The notes beneath the pieces are model-generated. The model made no database searches. It had not been told where the DNA came from and saw only the letters and a list, made by a program, of their open reading frames with translations. Shown piece by piece: positions 33,337 through 44,650 of a stretch of DNA of 64,000 nucleotides. The position numbers and the translations under genes are program-made. Positions within the stretch are counted from its first letter, which is position 1. Every line of letters starts with the position of its first letter. The stretch spans positions 16,177,254-16,241,253 of the forward strand of contig JAQFVV010006197.1 in assembly GCA_028023455.1 (NCBI GenBank), written 5' to 3'. The DNA comes from Epiperipatus broadwayi (taxonomy: Eukaryota > Onychophora > Udeonychophora > Euonychophora > Peripatidae).

Positions 33337-33645
33337 TCAGATTTCCCACAATTCTGTTATCTTAACATTTGATGACTGGCAATTCATTAACATTTGACGA
33401 TTTCTTGAAATCAACATAGCCTCTTTTATTTTACGTTTATTATGACAACATTCAATTTGAATAATTTTCATATTTTTATAATCAAATTTAAATCCATATT
33501 GACAAGATTTATTATGATCAAATATAACAGATGATGAAGGTTTATTTACATCTGTTCCATATTGATTCTCTTTTTGAATTCTATTGTATAAAAACATATG
33601 TTCTTTTATTCTCTTCTCAAATGTACACTTAGATTCACCAATGTA
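33337..33645 (-). pseudogene. PLE GIY-YIG endonuclease, minus copy
   Basis: Open minus-strand frame: YIGESKCTFEKRIKEH at the 5' end, then SSSVIFDHNKSCQYGFKFD and ECCHNKRKIKEAM, ending VKITELWEI and stop. The frame is intact from the YIG motif to the stop and has no upstream C-x-C-G because it is truncated at the palindrome centre. Confidence 0.8.
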
Positions 33646-33649
33646 TTTT

Positions 33650-34039
33650 TTCTCTACAAATAACATAAATAGATTGCTTAATAATTCTAAAATTCAAAAT
33701 TCAAAGTTTAATCAAAATTCTATTATATATAGATTGATATGTGGATGCGGCGTACAATACATTGGTGAATCTAAGTGTACAACTGAGAAGAGAATAAAAG
33801 AACACATGCTTTTATACAATAGAATTCAAAAAGAGAATCAATATGGAACAGATGTAAATAAACCTTCATCATCTGTTATATTTGATCATAATAAATCTTG
33901 TCAATATGGATTTAAATTTGATTATAAAAATATGAAAATTATTCAAATTGAACGTTGTCATAATAAACGTAAATTAAGAGGCTATGTTGATTTCAAGAAA
34001 TCGTCAAATGTGAATGAATCGCCAGTCATCAAATGTTAA
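33650..34039 (+). pseudogene. PLE GIY-YIG endonuclease, plus copy
   Basis: Plus frame: NINRLLNNSKIQNS (linker), RLICGCGVQYIGESK (C-x-C-G and YIG motifs), KRIKEHMLLYN (Arg/Glu-His block), then FDHNKSCQYGFKFDYKNMKI and CHNKRKL. A small deletion near 33973 shifts the frame relative to the minus copy, so the natural C-terminus (KEAM...) is replaced by another frame ending at 34039. Codons upstream of about 33650 belong to antisense sequence and are not part of the gene. Confidence 0.8.
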
Positions 34040-34114
34040 GATAACAGAATTGTGGGAAATCTGAATTGAACTATGGGTATTGTTAAGGGTTGTCTCGTTT
34101 TGATTATTCAATGT

Positions 34115-34161
34115 TATATAGTTGATAAAGACTACAAAGTGTATAGTCGAAAGTACTTCTA
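34115..34161 (+). ncRNA. hammerhead-like motif, PLE3 right arm
   Basis: Short stem I (TAG with CTA), TTGATAA in place of CUGANGA, one extra A, stem II GACTA/TAGTC (five pairs, nine-nt loop), GAAA, mini stem III A-G/C-U with loop TA, then U at the cleavage position. C3 to U and G8 to A are both changed, which would preserve the C3-G8 core pair as U-A. All other core bases (U4, G5, A6, A9, G12, A13, A14) are intact. Confidence 0.55.
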
Positions 34162-34208
34162 AAAGAATATAATTTATATAAATTGTACTGTATTTTGATA
34201 TATATATA

Positions 34209-37200
34209 TTCTAACCTATCAAAAGAAGACTAATATTAAAATAAATGAGCACGGTATAGGACGGGTAACACACCCTACATTTTACCTAATATAGCTCGAC
34301 GTTTGGTTAGTTATAATAATTCAGCTACAGCGATATGCAGTTCAGACAGAGATAGAATAAAAAAAAAATTATTATTAATAAAATAAATTTAAAAAAGAAG
34401 ATTTATAATAACTAACATTCTTTCTCTATCCAAAACACATTCTCTGAGCTGTAAGTACTTGCACTGTTCGACAATGATGATGATGATTTCATGTCATTGT
34501 TAATATTACTGACTAAAATAAAACATTCATTAATTTGCCAATATGATTTCAATATTTTATTATTATACAATCAGAAGTTTCAATCTCTTTAGCCATGCCA
34601 CGCTTGTAATATTGATCATAATGAATCAATTCTTAATTTAAGAGTACTTATAATAATGACACTAATCTCAGGGTTCTCTGTTATATTTAATAAAATGCTC
34701 GGCAGTATTGTGTTGTCGCATATGACTGACATTCTGGTTGGCTATAGGAAACATTTATCTTATTTAAATTCCCGGTGTCTTCATCCACATATCAACTATT
34801 ATAATATTTAACGAGATGATAACTATATTTAATAACAACGCATAATTTTGAATAATACAGCCATTTTATCCAGAATCTCAGTCGGAATGATGAAAAGACA
34901 AGGGTGCTTTTGTGTCCTTCCATTATCCATGACAACACAATAATTTCACTAAGATTTATTACTTAGACACTTCACTTAAAAGTGTACTTAACAATGTGCA
35001 ACCAAAACTGGTAGTTTGGGAATAAAGTGATTTTACACACATATAAAATAAAATGTCTTGGTCTGAAGTTTTCAATTCCACAAATAATTCTTATTAAAGT
35101 AAACTATAATGAAATATTCTGATCTGCTTACAATTGTCTCTCTGGTGTATTGAATTTAAGATTTCATAAATGATTTCGGACTCAAGAAAAGTATTGCAAG
35201 TATTATGCAAATACACTTTTATTTAGCACACAAGAAAAATGACTCAAAACAACTTGTAACAAGACTATAATTTATTATTAAATTTTAACAAGATTATAAT
35301 TTATTATTACAGTTTAACAAAACTATCCTTTATGATAAACATAATACACAAACATATACAATTTATTCGATCCCATATGGATAAAACAAAATATAATTAA
35401 CATTACTTCATCTATACTTTTAGACTTGGATTCGAACTACTTCTTCATCTTCTTTTTACATTTATGCAAATTGAATATAACAAAATAAATATTATTATCG
35501 ATACATCAACTCATCCATTTAGTGTATCTTATATGAACGGTTACTTAACTTTATTAACTAACTATTTGTTTTAAAATCCAGATAATCTGATTCTAGGCTA
35601 TGCGTACAAACGATTTTTATTATCATATCTTTAACTAAATGATAGTTTTTATTTAGATAACTTATTATAATTTAAGGGTTATTTATCAGAAGTTACACTT
35701 ATTATTTTTAATATTTACCTTAATAACAACTGAAGTTGTTATACACAATGTATTCCTCAGTATAAGTTATATTGTGAGTGCTAATTAATTATTAACCTGA
35801 ATTACACCTAGTATTTGAACTCTCCATTGGCAAATAAAAATTTATAAAGCACGCAATTTTAAACTTACTTTCTCCATTGACTTACGTGTGGATTACCAGC
35901 ACTATTCCGCCGCACAATCCAGACATTGATCATATATACTAGCACGCTAATTTTACTAAATGGATCTTGAGGAATTAACTTCAAATATACCCGTTATCTT
36001 GCCATAACTTTCTAAACAAAACACAATATTCAACACCTTCCGTGGTGGAATTATCTCTATTTTCTCATGAGGAATATGGAATAACACTGAAGGTCTTTAG
36101 AGTTAACTACTCTATTAAAATAGTTTGGTGGGTCCTTGCCTCTTACTTGGGCATAATAGGAACACACACCAATATAATCCTCTCCTGGGATTTTAACGAA
36201 TGAAATACACTAAATACGATATGGGTTATAAATATACCCGAATACTAGATTTATCTATTCCCCTCATGAAAAATAAAGCTTTTGGGGAGATCAATTTCCA
36301 TCCCACAAAATAGATACATTACAATTATTACTAATGAGATTATTAATCATATACTGATGCTATATCGGGGCAAGACAAGCAAATACACTAATTACACTAA
36401 TTTTATGTTCCGGGGTATACTTAGATCAACGTCTGAAATCAATGGATATCACAGCATTAACAATAATAATTCTCACCTTTGCCAAAGAAACATTCAACAC
36501 GTAATTGGTAGTCTATTATCTTGAACTTAATTAAGTGAATGCGTTAATAAAGAATAATTGGGAATAAGTTCCGCAATTAATATAGTATAAATTTGTTTCC
36601 AACTTTAAATAAGTAATATCCTGTATAGCACTTCTCTTTAATTACTTCTGATAATTTTAACTAGATATTTTACCTATTAAGTATCTGAATTTTTCTTCTT
36701 TTACGCATCTAACATATAAATTTATATCCATAATGCATATCATAAGTAAACACATTTTATAAAAAAATTTTTTTTCATGTCGAATATGAATTTAACCTAG
36801 AATAAGTATATGAAAACATACCTTTATGATTACAAGGTCATTTAAATATTACTTGATTATACAGCCTTTAACCTGTTGATATAAAAAAAAATACACATAA
36901 TTTTACAACTTAGTAAAAAAAATCATTACTTAACAAGTGCTTATAATCTCACTGGAAAAATGTTTTTCCGTTGGGCAATTTATCTAGATGAAGAACTTGA
37001 TCCGTTCGTAGTTCACGAAGCAAATTTAAAATAAGAAACACATTTTATTATTTCATTTATATAAAAGTTGCCTCCATTCTGGTGCAATTAATAAATTAGG
37101 CAAAGAAAACATAGCAGCGTTGGATGTTAACTCTTCCTTGAATTAACTGATATAATTTTGGGATCCAAGAAAACAATACATATTTTGACATGACGCATAT

Positions 37201-40039
37201 TGGACGATAAACGATCACATATACAATTCTTTTCTTTTTACTATTGGCGATACGTATCATTTTTAGCTAGCTGGCTTAGGAATAAAACTAATGCGCGAAT
37301 TTTCCAAAATATTATTATTATAAGGACTGCAGCTGACTTACGTGGATATGAAGTTTTAACGACTCCAATTGATGTATAATATAACATATTATTTTATAGT
37401 TATAATTAAATCATTAATGTTTGTAGTTTTTATTCCTACTCTAGGAATTGTAATTTGTCTTTAATAAGGAATTCTCCGTAAAATGCACACATACAAATTT
37501 TCCAATATTTGCCTTGAGAAAATTTATATTTTCTTTTTAAAAAATTATACAGGTGCATAAGTAAATATCCTTGATCATTAATATTATTTTTAGATAATTT
37601 TCAGTGAATAAAACATATTTTAACATGGGGAACTTATGTTATTTCAAAGCAGACAATTTCTTTTGAAAGAGCGCGAAATTTTCTAGTTAACTTTCCTTGG
37701 CTTTTATAATATGTCTTTTAAATATAATTTTTCTTTTATACCACGAAAAGATAATTAAATAAGGTAAAGTTAACAAATCATTGATTATTTCCTGGAAATT
37801 ATTTATACTACTTATTTTAAATATAATGACATTTTCAGTGATTGCTGTAGTTAATACGGTCATTTTGAACTTTAGCATAAGATAGTACATTTTTGCGTAT
37901 AAAAAGCTTTAAAATAGGTAGATGGCACCAGAAAACAGAATATCTTATCAAATAGGATTAGCACCGCATGATATTATTAAAAATTTACTGGACTTATATT
38001 TATTTCTGCAATAAAAAATATAAAAAAATTTGTTACCGAATTTCAGTACTGCTTCCTCCTTGTAAAACTAAAGTCAGACTAAACTTTCTTCCAATTTTGG
38101 CAGTCTTCTTTTAGCGACCTCTTACAGAAAAATAATCATTTAATTATAACATAAACAAAAGAAAAGGAAAATAAAAAAAAACTTATTACAGTTATATTTT
38201 TCCGTATGATTTAAATAAATTACAAAGTAAATTGACAAATAATGAAAAATAATAAGTATATTTGATTAACAATGCTTATTAGTGATGTATAATTCTGTAT
38301 ACATTATTATCTAAATAATTTAAAAATTACCAGAAGTTATTGTGTTTTATGATAAGATACTCATCTACTCTCCCCCTCCCATCCAAAATCAATTACTGTT
38401 TATAATATGTGCTTTTATACTATATTAAATTGCTCTTATTGTTAATATTTTAATTAAATTATTCATGCTCTTCTTCAAAATGACATCAAATTACTAAATT
38501 TTTTAGCTATTTGCTTAAAACACGTTAAAGTGAGTAAATAGCATACTTTACTAATCACTTAATATTATTATTATTTTATCTTTTTATTTTCTAAAAAAGG
38601 ATAGCATTGTTTTTCTGTGGAAACAATGCCAAATAAACCAAGTGTCAATAACACTAGGTTACAATATATATATATTTAAATGTCAAATGTTCTAGGTTTT
38701 TTTCATATGTAAGGATAAACAATAAACTATTTATTAAGCAATAAAAAATCAATAAATGGATGATCTTGTTCATTACTGTGATTCTAAAATTGCTTGCTAA
38801 CATTTCTGCACTGTAGAAAATGAGACATTACTAAAATATTGGCAAACAATTTTAGTTCCTATGTGGTCACAATAATAATTAGGATTTTCCTCCTTCTATA
38901 ATCTTGTCAGGTAAGAGATTTCTTGCCTGTCCTTATACAAATGAAAACCTAAAAAAAACATTTAACATCTATTTTCAAAAAAATATTTGGATCAATATGT
39001 ATATCACACATCTAACCCCCCAAATAAATGCTTAGTTAAATCAACCAAGATTCAATTATTTAATTATACGCTTATTATTTGGCAGACAATGTATTTTGAG
39101 TGAATGCATGGATGAGAAAGAAATGCTATATGAAATTAATAAAGCAATACTGACATAATCTGATAAGAAACAGCTGTAAAATGATAGATTTTTTTTTTAA
39201 AAAAAATGTTTTTCATAATAAAGAAATTGCCTTTTTATAATTGTTTTTGTTTGTTTGTTTGTTGTTTATTGTTTTAAATTATTTAACTTAAGTAATTTTA
39301 AAATCTTTAAAATATTCGTTGGAAAGAAAATATGATTTTTTTTAAAAAAAAAACCTAACAAGTTATTGGGTCAGATATTAATGAAATTTTCCTGTGTAAC
39401 AAAAAATATCAATGGTACTTTCCAAAATAATGAGTAAAAAATAAATATTTCTTTGGATCTAAAAGCCAACCAGGTAATTAAAGATTAAAAGAAAAGGTTA
39501 AATGTTATAAAAAATGAATATTTCAATTTTCAAATAATTTTTTAAAGAATTATCTAAAAAAATAATAAATGGGGAGAAATGTACACAAATAAACTATCAT
39601 TATCATCTGTTTATTAATAATACTTACTAGTTTCTTTAATTAACAAAAAAAAAAAATTAAAGCTTTATGGTAACTACATTTAAAATAAAATATTGATATT
39701 AATTTAAAGTATAAATATAATTATTATCCAAGGATGTTGCTATTCATTAATCAAAAAATAATTTAAAAAAAAAAAAGTTTTTATATTTAAATTTTAACTT
39801 TGTGGTGAAAGTGGCAGCAGCACTAGGTATGAGAGTTGAACTTTCATATAGTATACCACTGCTCAAGACAGCTAATTAGTGGTAGCATCCAAGTGACAAT
39901 GATATATCATAAGGATTTTGATAGCACAAATAAATCAAAAAATGAAAAGCATAACTTTTTCGTCATTACAACTGCACAATGCATCTGTGAATTTTCAAAT
40001 CTTCAACATCCAGTTTCAGTTTAAAACTGCCAGAAATCT
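34209..40039. other. intergenic sequence, partly more complex
   Basis: About 5.8 kb with no gene I can support. The part from 34240 to 37300 is visibly less simple (CG-containing words, few homopolymers) than the rest of the window, but I found neither conserved protein motifs nor repeats. A TATAAATA/AATAAA pair occurs at about 36225-36275 without other LTR signs. Confidence 0.4.
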
Positions 40040-40110
40040 ACACAGTCTACGCATGCGCTTTTTACATCTTTGTTTCCAACTTTTTTTCTAGTTTCAGAAA
40101 ATGTAAGTTT
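40040..40110 (+). promoter_or_regulatory. candidate core promoter with NRF1-like site
   Basis: ACGCATGCGC at about 40050-40060 fits the palindromic NRF1 site of animal housekeeping promoters and is rare in such AT-rich DNA. It is followed by a pyrimidine-rich start region (TTTTTACATCTTTGTTTCC) and then AAAAT|GTAAGT, a strong splice donor, about 50 bp downstream. This would be a short non-coding first exon. The interpretation is inferred from signal order only. Confidence 0.4.
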
Positions 40111-40208
40111 TATTTTTCTACGATAAAAAATAAAAATTTTATGATAATTTTTGTAAGAAGTTGAATTTTTTTTTTGTCTTTTTCTCAGTTTTTTTTCATT
40201 TTTTATAG

Positions 40209-40310
40209 AATTATATCTACCCTAAAATTTACATCAGAAAAAATGCAAGATTTTACTGATCTATGTAGAGCAAAAAATGAGTATATGTTTTTGAGAGAAA
40301 CCTTCCACTG
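40209..40310 (+). CDS. candidate first coding exon of an unidentified host gene
   Basis: Flanked by a good acceptor (T-rich tract, ...TTTTATAG|AATT at 40208/40209) and a consensus donor (CACTG|GTAAGT at 40310/40311). ATG at 40243 opens a 22-codon frame, MQDFTDLCRAKNEYMFLRET plus FH, ending in phase 2. Spliced to the proposed first exon, an in-frame TAG lies upstream, so this ATG would be the start. Codon content is balanced, unlike the AT-rich noise around it. I do not recognise the protein. Downstream exons were not found; it could be a short exon of a gene reaching the terminal-exon-like island at 48302. Confidence 0.4.
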
Positions 40311-42249
40311 GTAAGTAATTTTATATATTTTTAAATTATTATTTGACTTTATATTTGATAAAAAAAATATACGCAAAAATTATTATTGAAACTAACATAT
40401 ATGTTGATCAAAAAAAAAAAAGCTCATGATTGTGTAAATTTATATCGTAATTATCTGTATTTTTTTGGTATGGTGTGGGCTTGGGTCCAGTATATGAATT
40501 AGATAAGACAAACATATTTTGCAAATATTATGACCCAATTTAGATTTCTTTCTATAATGTCTTGTCTGCATTTTAATAATAAAAATATGCCAAATGCTAA
40601 AAGTAAAGATTTTGACAGTATATAAACTTAGGCTGATTACAGACTACTGCAATGTAAATTTCAAAACTGCTTATCAAATGCAAAGAGAGATAGCAGTTGA
40701 TGAAGCTAATACTAAATTTATTGATCATAGTAACATGAAGTAATATGAGTCCTCAAAATCTATAGATAGGATAAATAATTCTACACTGCACTGACTAAAC
40801 CACTAACTTATGTACTTCAATCTTAACTCTATAATGAATTTAGTATTCATTCACTTTTTATTTTGTTTTATTATTTTATTTTGTATATAGTGACTATTTT
40901 AATAGTAATTTTTAATAAATTACAAACTTTATTGAAGTTCTTTATTATAGTATTAAAATTATACTAATCATTGGTAAATATTAACTACTTGTTATTACGG
41001 ATAATATATTCATTGCAAATGCCTGTATTGAAAAATATTTTGAAGGGCTTACTAGGAAAAATGAAAAGTACTAATATCTTCATTCTATGAAGTGTTCAAG
41101 TGATGGATTACCTTAGGTAAGTATTATTATATATCAATTTATTAGAAATTGAATGATGAATGAAAGTAATCTACTAACAAAAATATAATTTTAAGTTGTA
41201 TACAAGAACATGTAGAATTTATGAAATAATATGAAAATAATTATTAGAAATATTAAAATTTTATTCTTTTTTTTTTATTACTTTGAATATCAATGGCTAT
41301 ATTTTTTCAGCTTAATTACATTCTTTGGTGTTTTATATTTCAAACAATATATATTATGTCATTTTTGAATAATACAAACTTTATGATAAAATTTGTGGTT
41401 AACATAATTTTTTAAATATTCAATATGGCTGCTTTGTGAGCAAAGAGGATAAAATGCAAGATATTAAAATGCTTATGGCACAAATTCAAATGTTAATTCT
41501 TGTTTCAAATATATTAATTATAATTATATTAAGAAATAAGTTCTAGTGTGAATCTGAAGCATTAAGTCATAATAGAAATAATTAGACTTCTAAATTACTT
41601 TATGATGCTCTAAATAGAAATTACTTATGTTAATAGAAAAAAAATTCTAACAAAGAATTAAAACTGGACACTATTTACTGCAATAATATATGACTACAAC
41701 AAATGTTAATTTTATAATGAATGCAATTCAATAAAGTCATGATATATTTTATTAAATATTTATTTTATGGCTATAAAAAAGAGTTTGTTGTTAACTGAAA
41801 GAAGATTCCTTGATTTCTCTTTGGAGGTCTTAAATGAACAAAGCAAGTAAATTTATAATGCTCAATTTTAGATGTTTTTGTCATTGCAGCTGTTGAGCTG
41901 CTCACCAACTAGCATAAGCCAGCATGGTCAATTTATTGGCTTTTTATCTCTGAATTTAAGATTCATAAACACCATGGTCCATGACTGATAGTTTGTAACT
42001 AAAATATCAATTGAGTTTCTTGAAGGCAGAATTAATGTCTGTATGAATCAACTTTTTGTAAAATAGATATTTAAAATCACAGACAAAATTAAATTATGAT
42101 CTATATTTTCAGAATGCTATAAAAATTTCCAGCCAAGATAAGAGTTGATGCCAAAGGAAATCAGTGCTAAAAATACAGAGTGCAGACCCTATTTGATGAT
42201 GATCTTTTACTTAATCTACTTATACCTCCAGGCTACCTTTATGTGAAGC
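40311..42249. other. intergenic or intronic sequence
   Basis: If the exon at 40209-40310 is real, this is intron. A short frame near 40670-40740 (QMQREIAVDEANTKFIDHSN) looks protein-like but is isolated, without good splice sites, and may come from an old transposon. An acceptor-like TTTTTGTCATTGCAG occurs at 41891, but the following frame is closed. Confidence 0.35.
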
Positions 42250-42674
42250 AAGATTGCACAAATTGGAAAATAACTGTCTAATATTAAATGGGATATTAAC
42301 AGACTTTGTTAAGTTGGAAGAAAAGGTGAAAAGATAACTGATTTGAAAAATGGACATGCATTATACTACAAAAGCACAAATATTGGAAGTGAAATGGTAA
42401 ACATTATAAATAGAAGTGGAAGAACAATATTATGAGAATGATGACGTATCAGACATAGTGACAAAATAAGTTACTCAAGCTATTAAAAGATACTAAATGC
42501 AGATAATTCAGGTTTATATTCCAACAACAAGGGATGAAGAAGTAAAGGATTTTTAATATTGATATACAAAAAGCTTTTGACTCAGATCAAACAACATGGG
42601 AAACTTTAATGCTAGAATTGAGAAATGATCAAAAGATAAAAGTGCTTTGTCTAAATTTGATTATAGTGGCATAA

Positions 42675-43010
42675 ATGAAAGATAATACAGACTTGAGAAT
42701 TCACAAAAATAAAAACTTTATATTAAGAATTGTTCATTTGAGAAAAATGCTAAATGGAGATGGAGTGGATTATATTTTAACTAAGAGAAAATATGTGTTT
42801 CAAAATTGTAATTTTCTTAATAAATTCAATACAGGAAGTGATCCTCAATTAGAAAAAAAAATTATTAAAAAAACAGTATTCACAATCGATATTTTTAACC
42901 TTCAGAAACATTCCATTGAATTTAAATTAGAACTTGCAAATTGTTTTAAAATATTAACAGATTTTGAAGATGGTTTAGGATTTAAACAAAATCAATATGA
43001 AGATAGATGA
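42675..43010 (+). pseudogene. RTE endonuclease C-terminal part, copy 2
   Basis: Open frame with RKMLNGDGVDYILTKRKYVF, matching the I-D-Y-I-L block of RTE AP endonucleases, then FNTGSDPQLEKK in place of the catalytic S-D-H block (the His is replaced by Pro). The upstream part with IIQVYIPTTRDEEVKDF is in another frame. Confidence 0.75.
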
Positions 43011-43379
43011 TAAACTATTAAATACTGCAACAAAGATAACACACACACACACACACACAAAAACAGAAACTGACTAATAAATTTTTTACAGACAATTTAT
43101 GATAGAAAAGAAGGAATATAAAAATATATAAAAATGATGCACTAAGAAGGGTTGAATAGCTAAAATTTTGTAAAATAGTATGAAAAAGTTAATAATAATA
43201 TAATTGTGAATTAGTAAGCAAATCCTGGTACTAATGGAAAATGTATTTCTGCAATTAAAAGAAAAGATGGAGTGATTAATAAAAAGAGATGATATCATGA
43301 AATGTGTGGAAGAGATTTATAAAGAACAAGAAAAAAATATCTCCTACAATTAATACATCTTTTGATTGCATCACTTTTT

Positions 43380-44235
43380 AACTATAGAAGTGAGACATAC
43401 AATTAAATCTATGAAAAAGAAAACTTTAAGTAATGATGGAATTATAATCGATAGCTTAAAAGAAGCAGTAAAGAAATAGAAAAATGGTTGGCAGACATAT
43501 TCTATGTCTAAATTATAAAGATGTACTAGTTGATTTGAAAAATGCTATAGTAATATTGATATTTAAAAAATGTGATAAAGAAGATATTAGAAATTACATA
43601 ACTATCAGTCTTTTATCAATACTATATAAAAGTTTTAACCAACCAAAAGAATAAACTGGATTTCAATGGATCACTTATAAGTATTGAGAGAACTTATAGA
43701 AAGGATCAATGATTATGAGCAGCCATTATGCTTCGGATGTGTAGATGCCATTTGATTCTTCAGTATTTCTTCTTTTATTAAAATATAGATCAAAGATACT
43801 GTCACATTTTGAAGAATATTTATCAAAATGCAAAAGCAATGGTTAGATTATATAATGAAACTAAGAAAATTAACAATGAGAAGAATATACAATAGTGACT
43901 CCTTTCCGGAAATTTTTTATAGCAGTTTTTCAAGAAGTATTTTATAGATTTAAGCCACTTAGATTTTGCAGATGATGTGCATTTATGCAAATAATGCTTC
44001 AGAGTTTCAAGATGTATTGCAAAAGTTATCAGATGAAAGTATAAAGATAAATGCTAAAAACATTAACATAATGTTCAATGGACTTTTTCAGAAGAAAATA
44101 AAGATTGATAATGGTATATTAAAAGAAGTTAACAATTTTAAATACTTTGATCAGATTACCGAAACAAACATAATGGATGAAATTAATCATAGAATAAACT
44201 TGGATGAAGTGTTTTTAGTAAAAAAAGATTTTTAA
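43380..44235 (+). pseudogene. RTE reverse transcriptase, copy 2
   Basis: Pieces in different frames match copy 1: VRHTIKSMKKKTLSNDGIII (block 0/1), LRELIERINDYEQPLCFGCV (motif A region), then NNASEFQDVLQKLSDES and KEVNNFKYFDQI (44000-44160; motif D and after). In the motif C region the F-A-D-D core is interrupted by a frameshift near 43970 (LDFADDV partly legible). The catalytic core is destroyed. Confidence 0.75.
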
Positions 44236-44620
44236 TAAATATGTTTTACTAATTCTTACTTATGAATCTGAGATTTGGACATTTAACAAAAAAGGAATAC
44301 AGAGACTTCAGATCACTTAATGAGAGACGTATGTTTAGAAGTAACAATAAGAGATCAAAAATGAAATACAAGGGTGAGAGAACAAATAGGTATTACTGAC
44401 ATTATTGAAAGAATTAAGACATTGAAATGAAACTGAGCTGGAAGTATTTTTAGAAGAGATAATAATAGATATATAGTTGAAACATTAAACTGGATCCCAA
44501 GAGACTTAAAAGATCTAGAAAAAAATCACTTATGAGAAGAATGGATCAAATACGACAGTTTGTTGTGTGAAGTGAAGAAGAGAGACTAGTGATTGAAATA
44601 ATTGGATTAAATTTGGAGAT
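44236..44620 (+). pseudogene. RTE ORF2 C-terminal part, copy 2
   Basis: Aligns with 9405-9823: cttacttatgaatctgag, attgaaagaattaag and ctggatcccaagagac correspond to the TYGSETW, IEKIKRLKW and NWIPRD blocks of copy 1. Several stops and indels. Confidence 0.7.
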
Positions 44621-44650
44621 TTTTTTATTTTGAACTCTTGGCATATTGTA

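Larger units (their letters stand above)
33198..34208. mobile_element. Penelope-like element (PLE3), young palindrome
   Basis: Two copies of the 3' part of a PLE joined head to head, with arms at 33198-33645 and 33758-34208 that differ at only about a dozen positions. Each arm holds the C-terminal GIY-YIG coding part, a 3' UTR and an outward hammerhead-like motif. The centre (33646-33757) is unique to the plus copy, which extends further 5'. High arm identity suggests a recent insertion. No target duplication can be told apart in the TA-rich flanks. Confidence 0.85.
42250..44650 (+). mobile_element. RTE-type LINE, decayed copy 2
   Basis: The same RTE family as 8231-9840 but longer, starting in the endonuclease domain. 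Recognisable pieces in order: KNGHALYYKSTNIGSEM (about 42346-42396), IIQVYIPTTRDEEV (about 42505), the endonuclease end (42675-43010), RT pieces (43380-44235) and the C-terminal part (44236-44620). Numerous frameshifts and stops make it much older than copy 1. A (CA)n tract lies at 43039. Confidence 0.8.

Noticed and set aside
36220-36280. TATAAATA followed by AATAAA as an LTR promoter
   Set aside because: No TG...CA ends, no second copy and no retroelement coding nearby; these words are common by chance here.
40670-40740. Protein-like frame QMQREIAVDEANTKFIDHSN as an exon
   Set aside because: No good acceptor or donor in the right phase and no recognised family.
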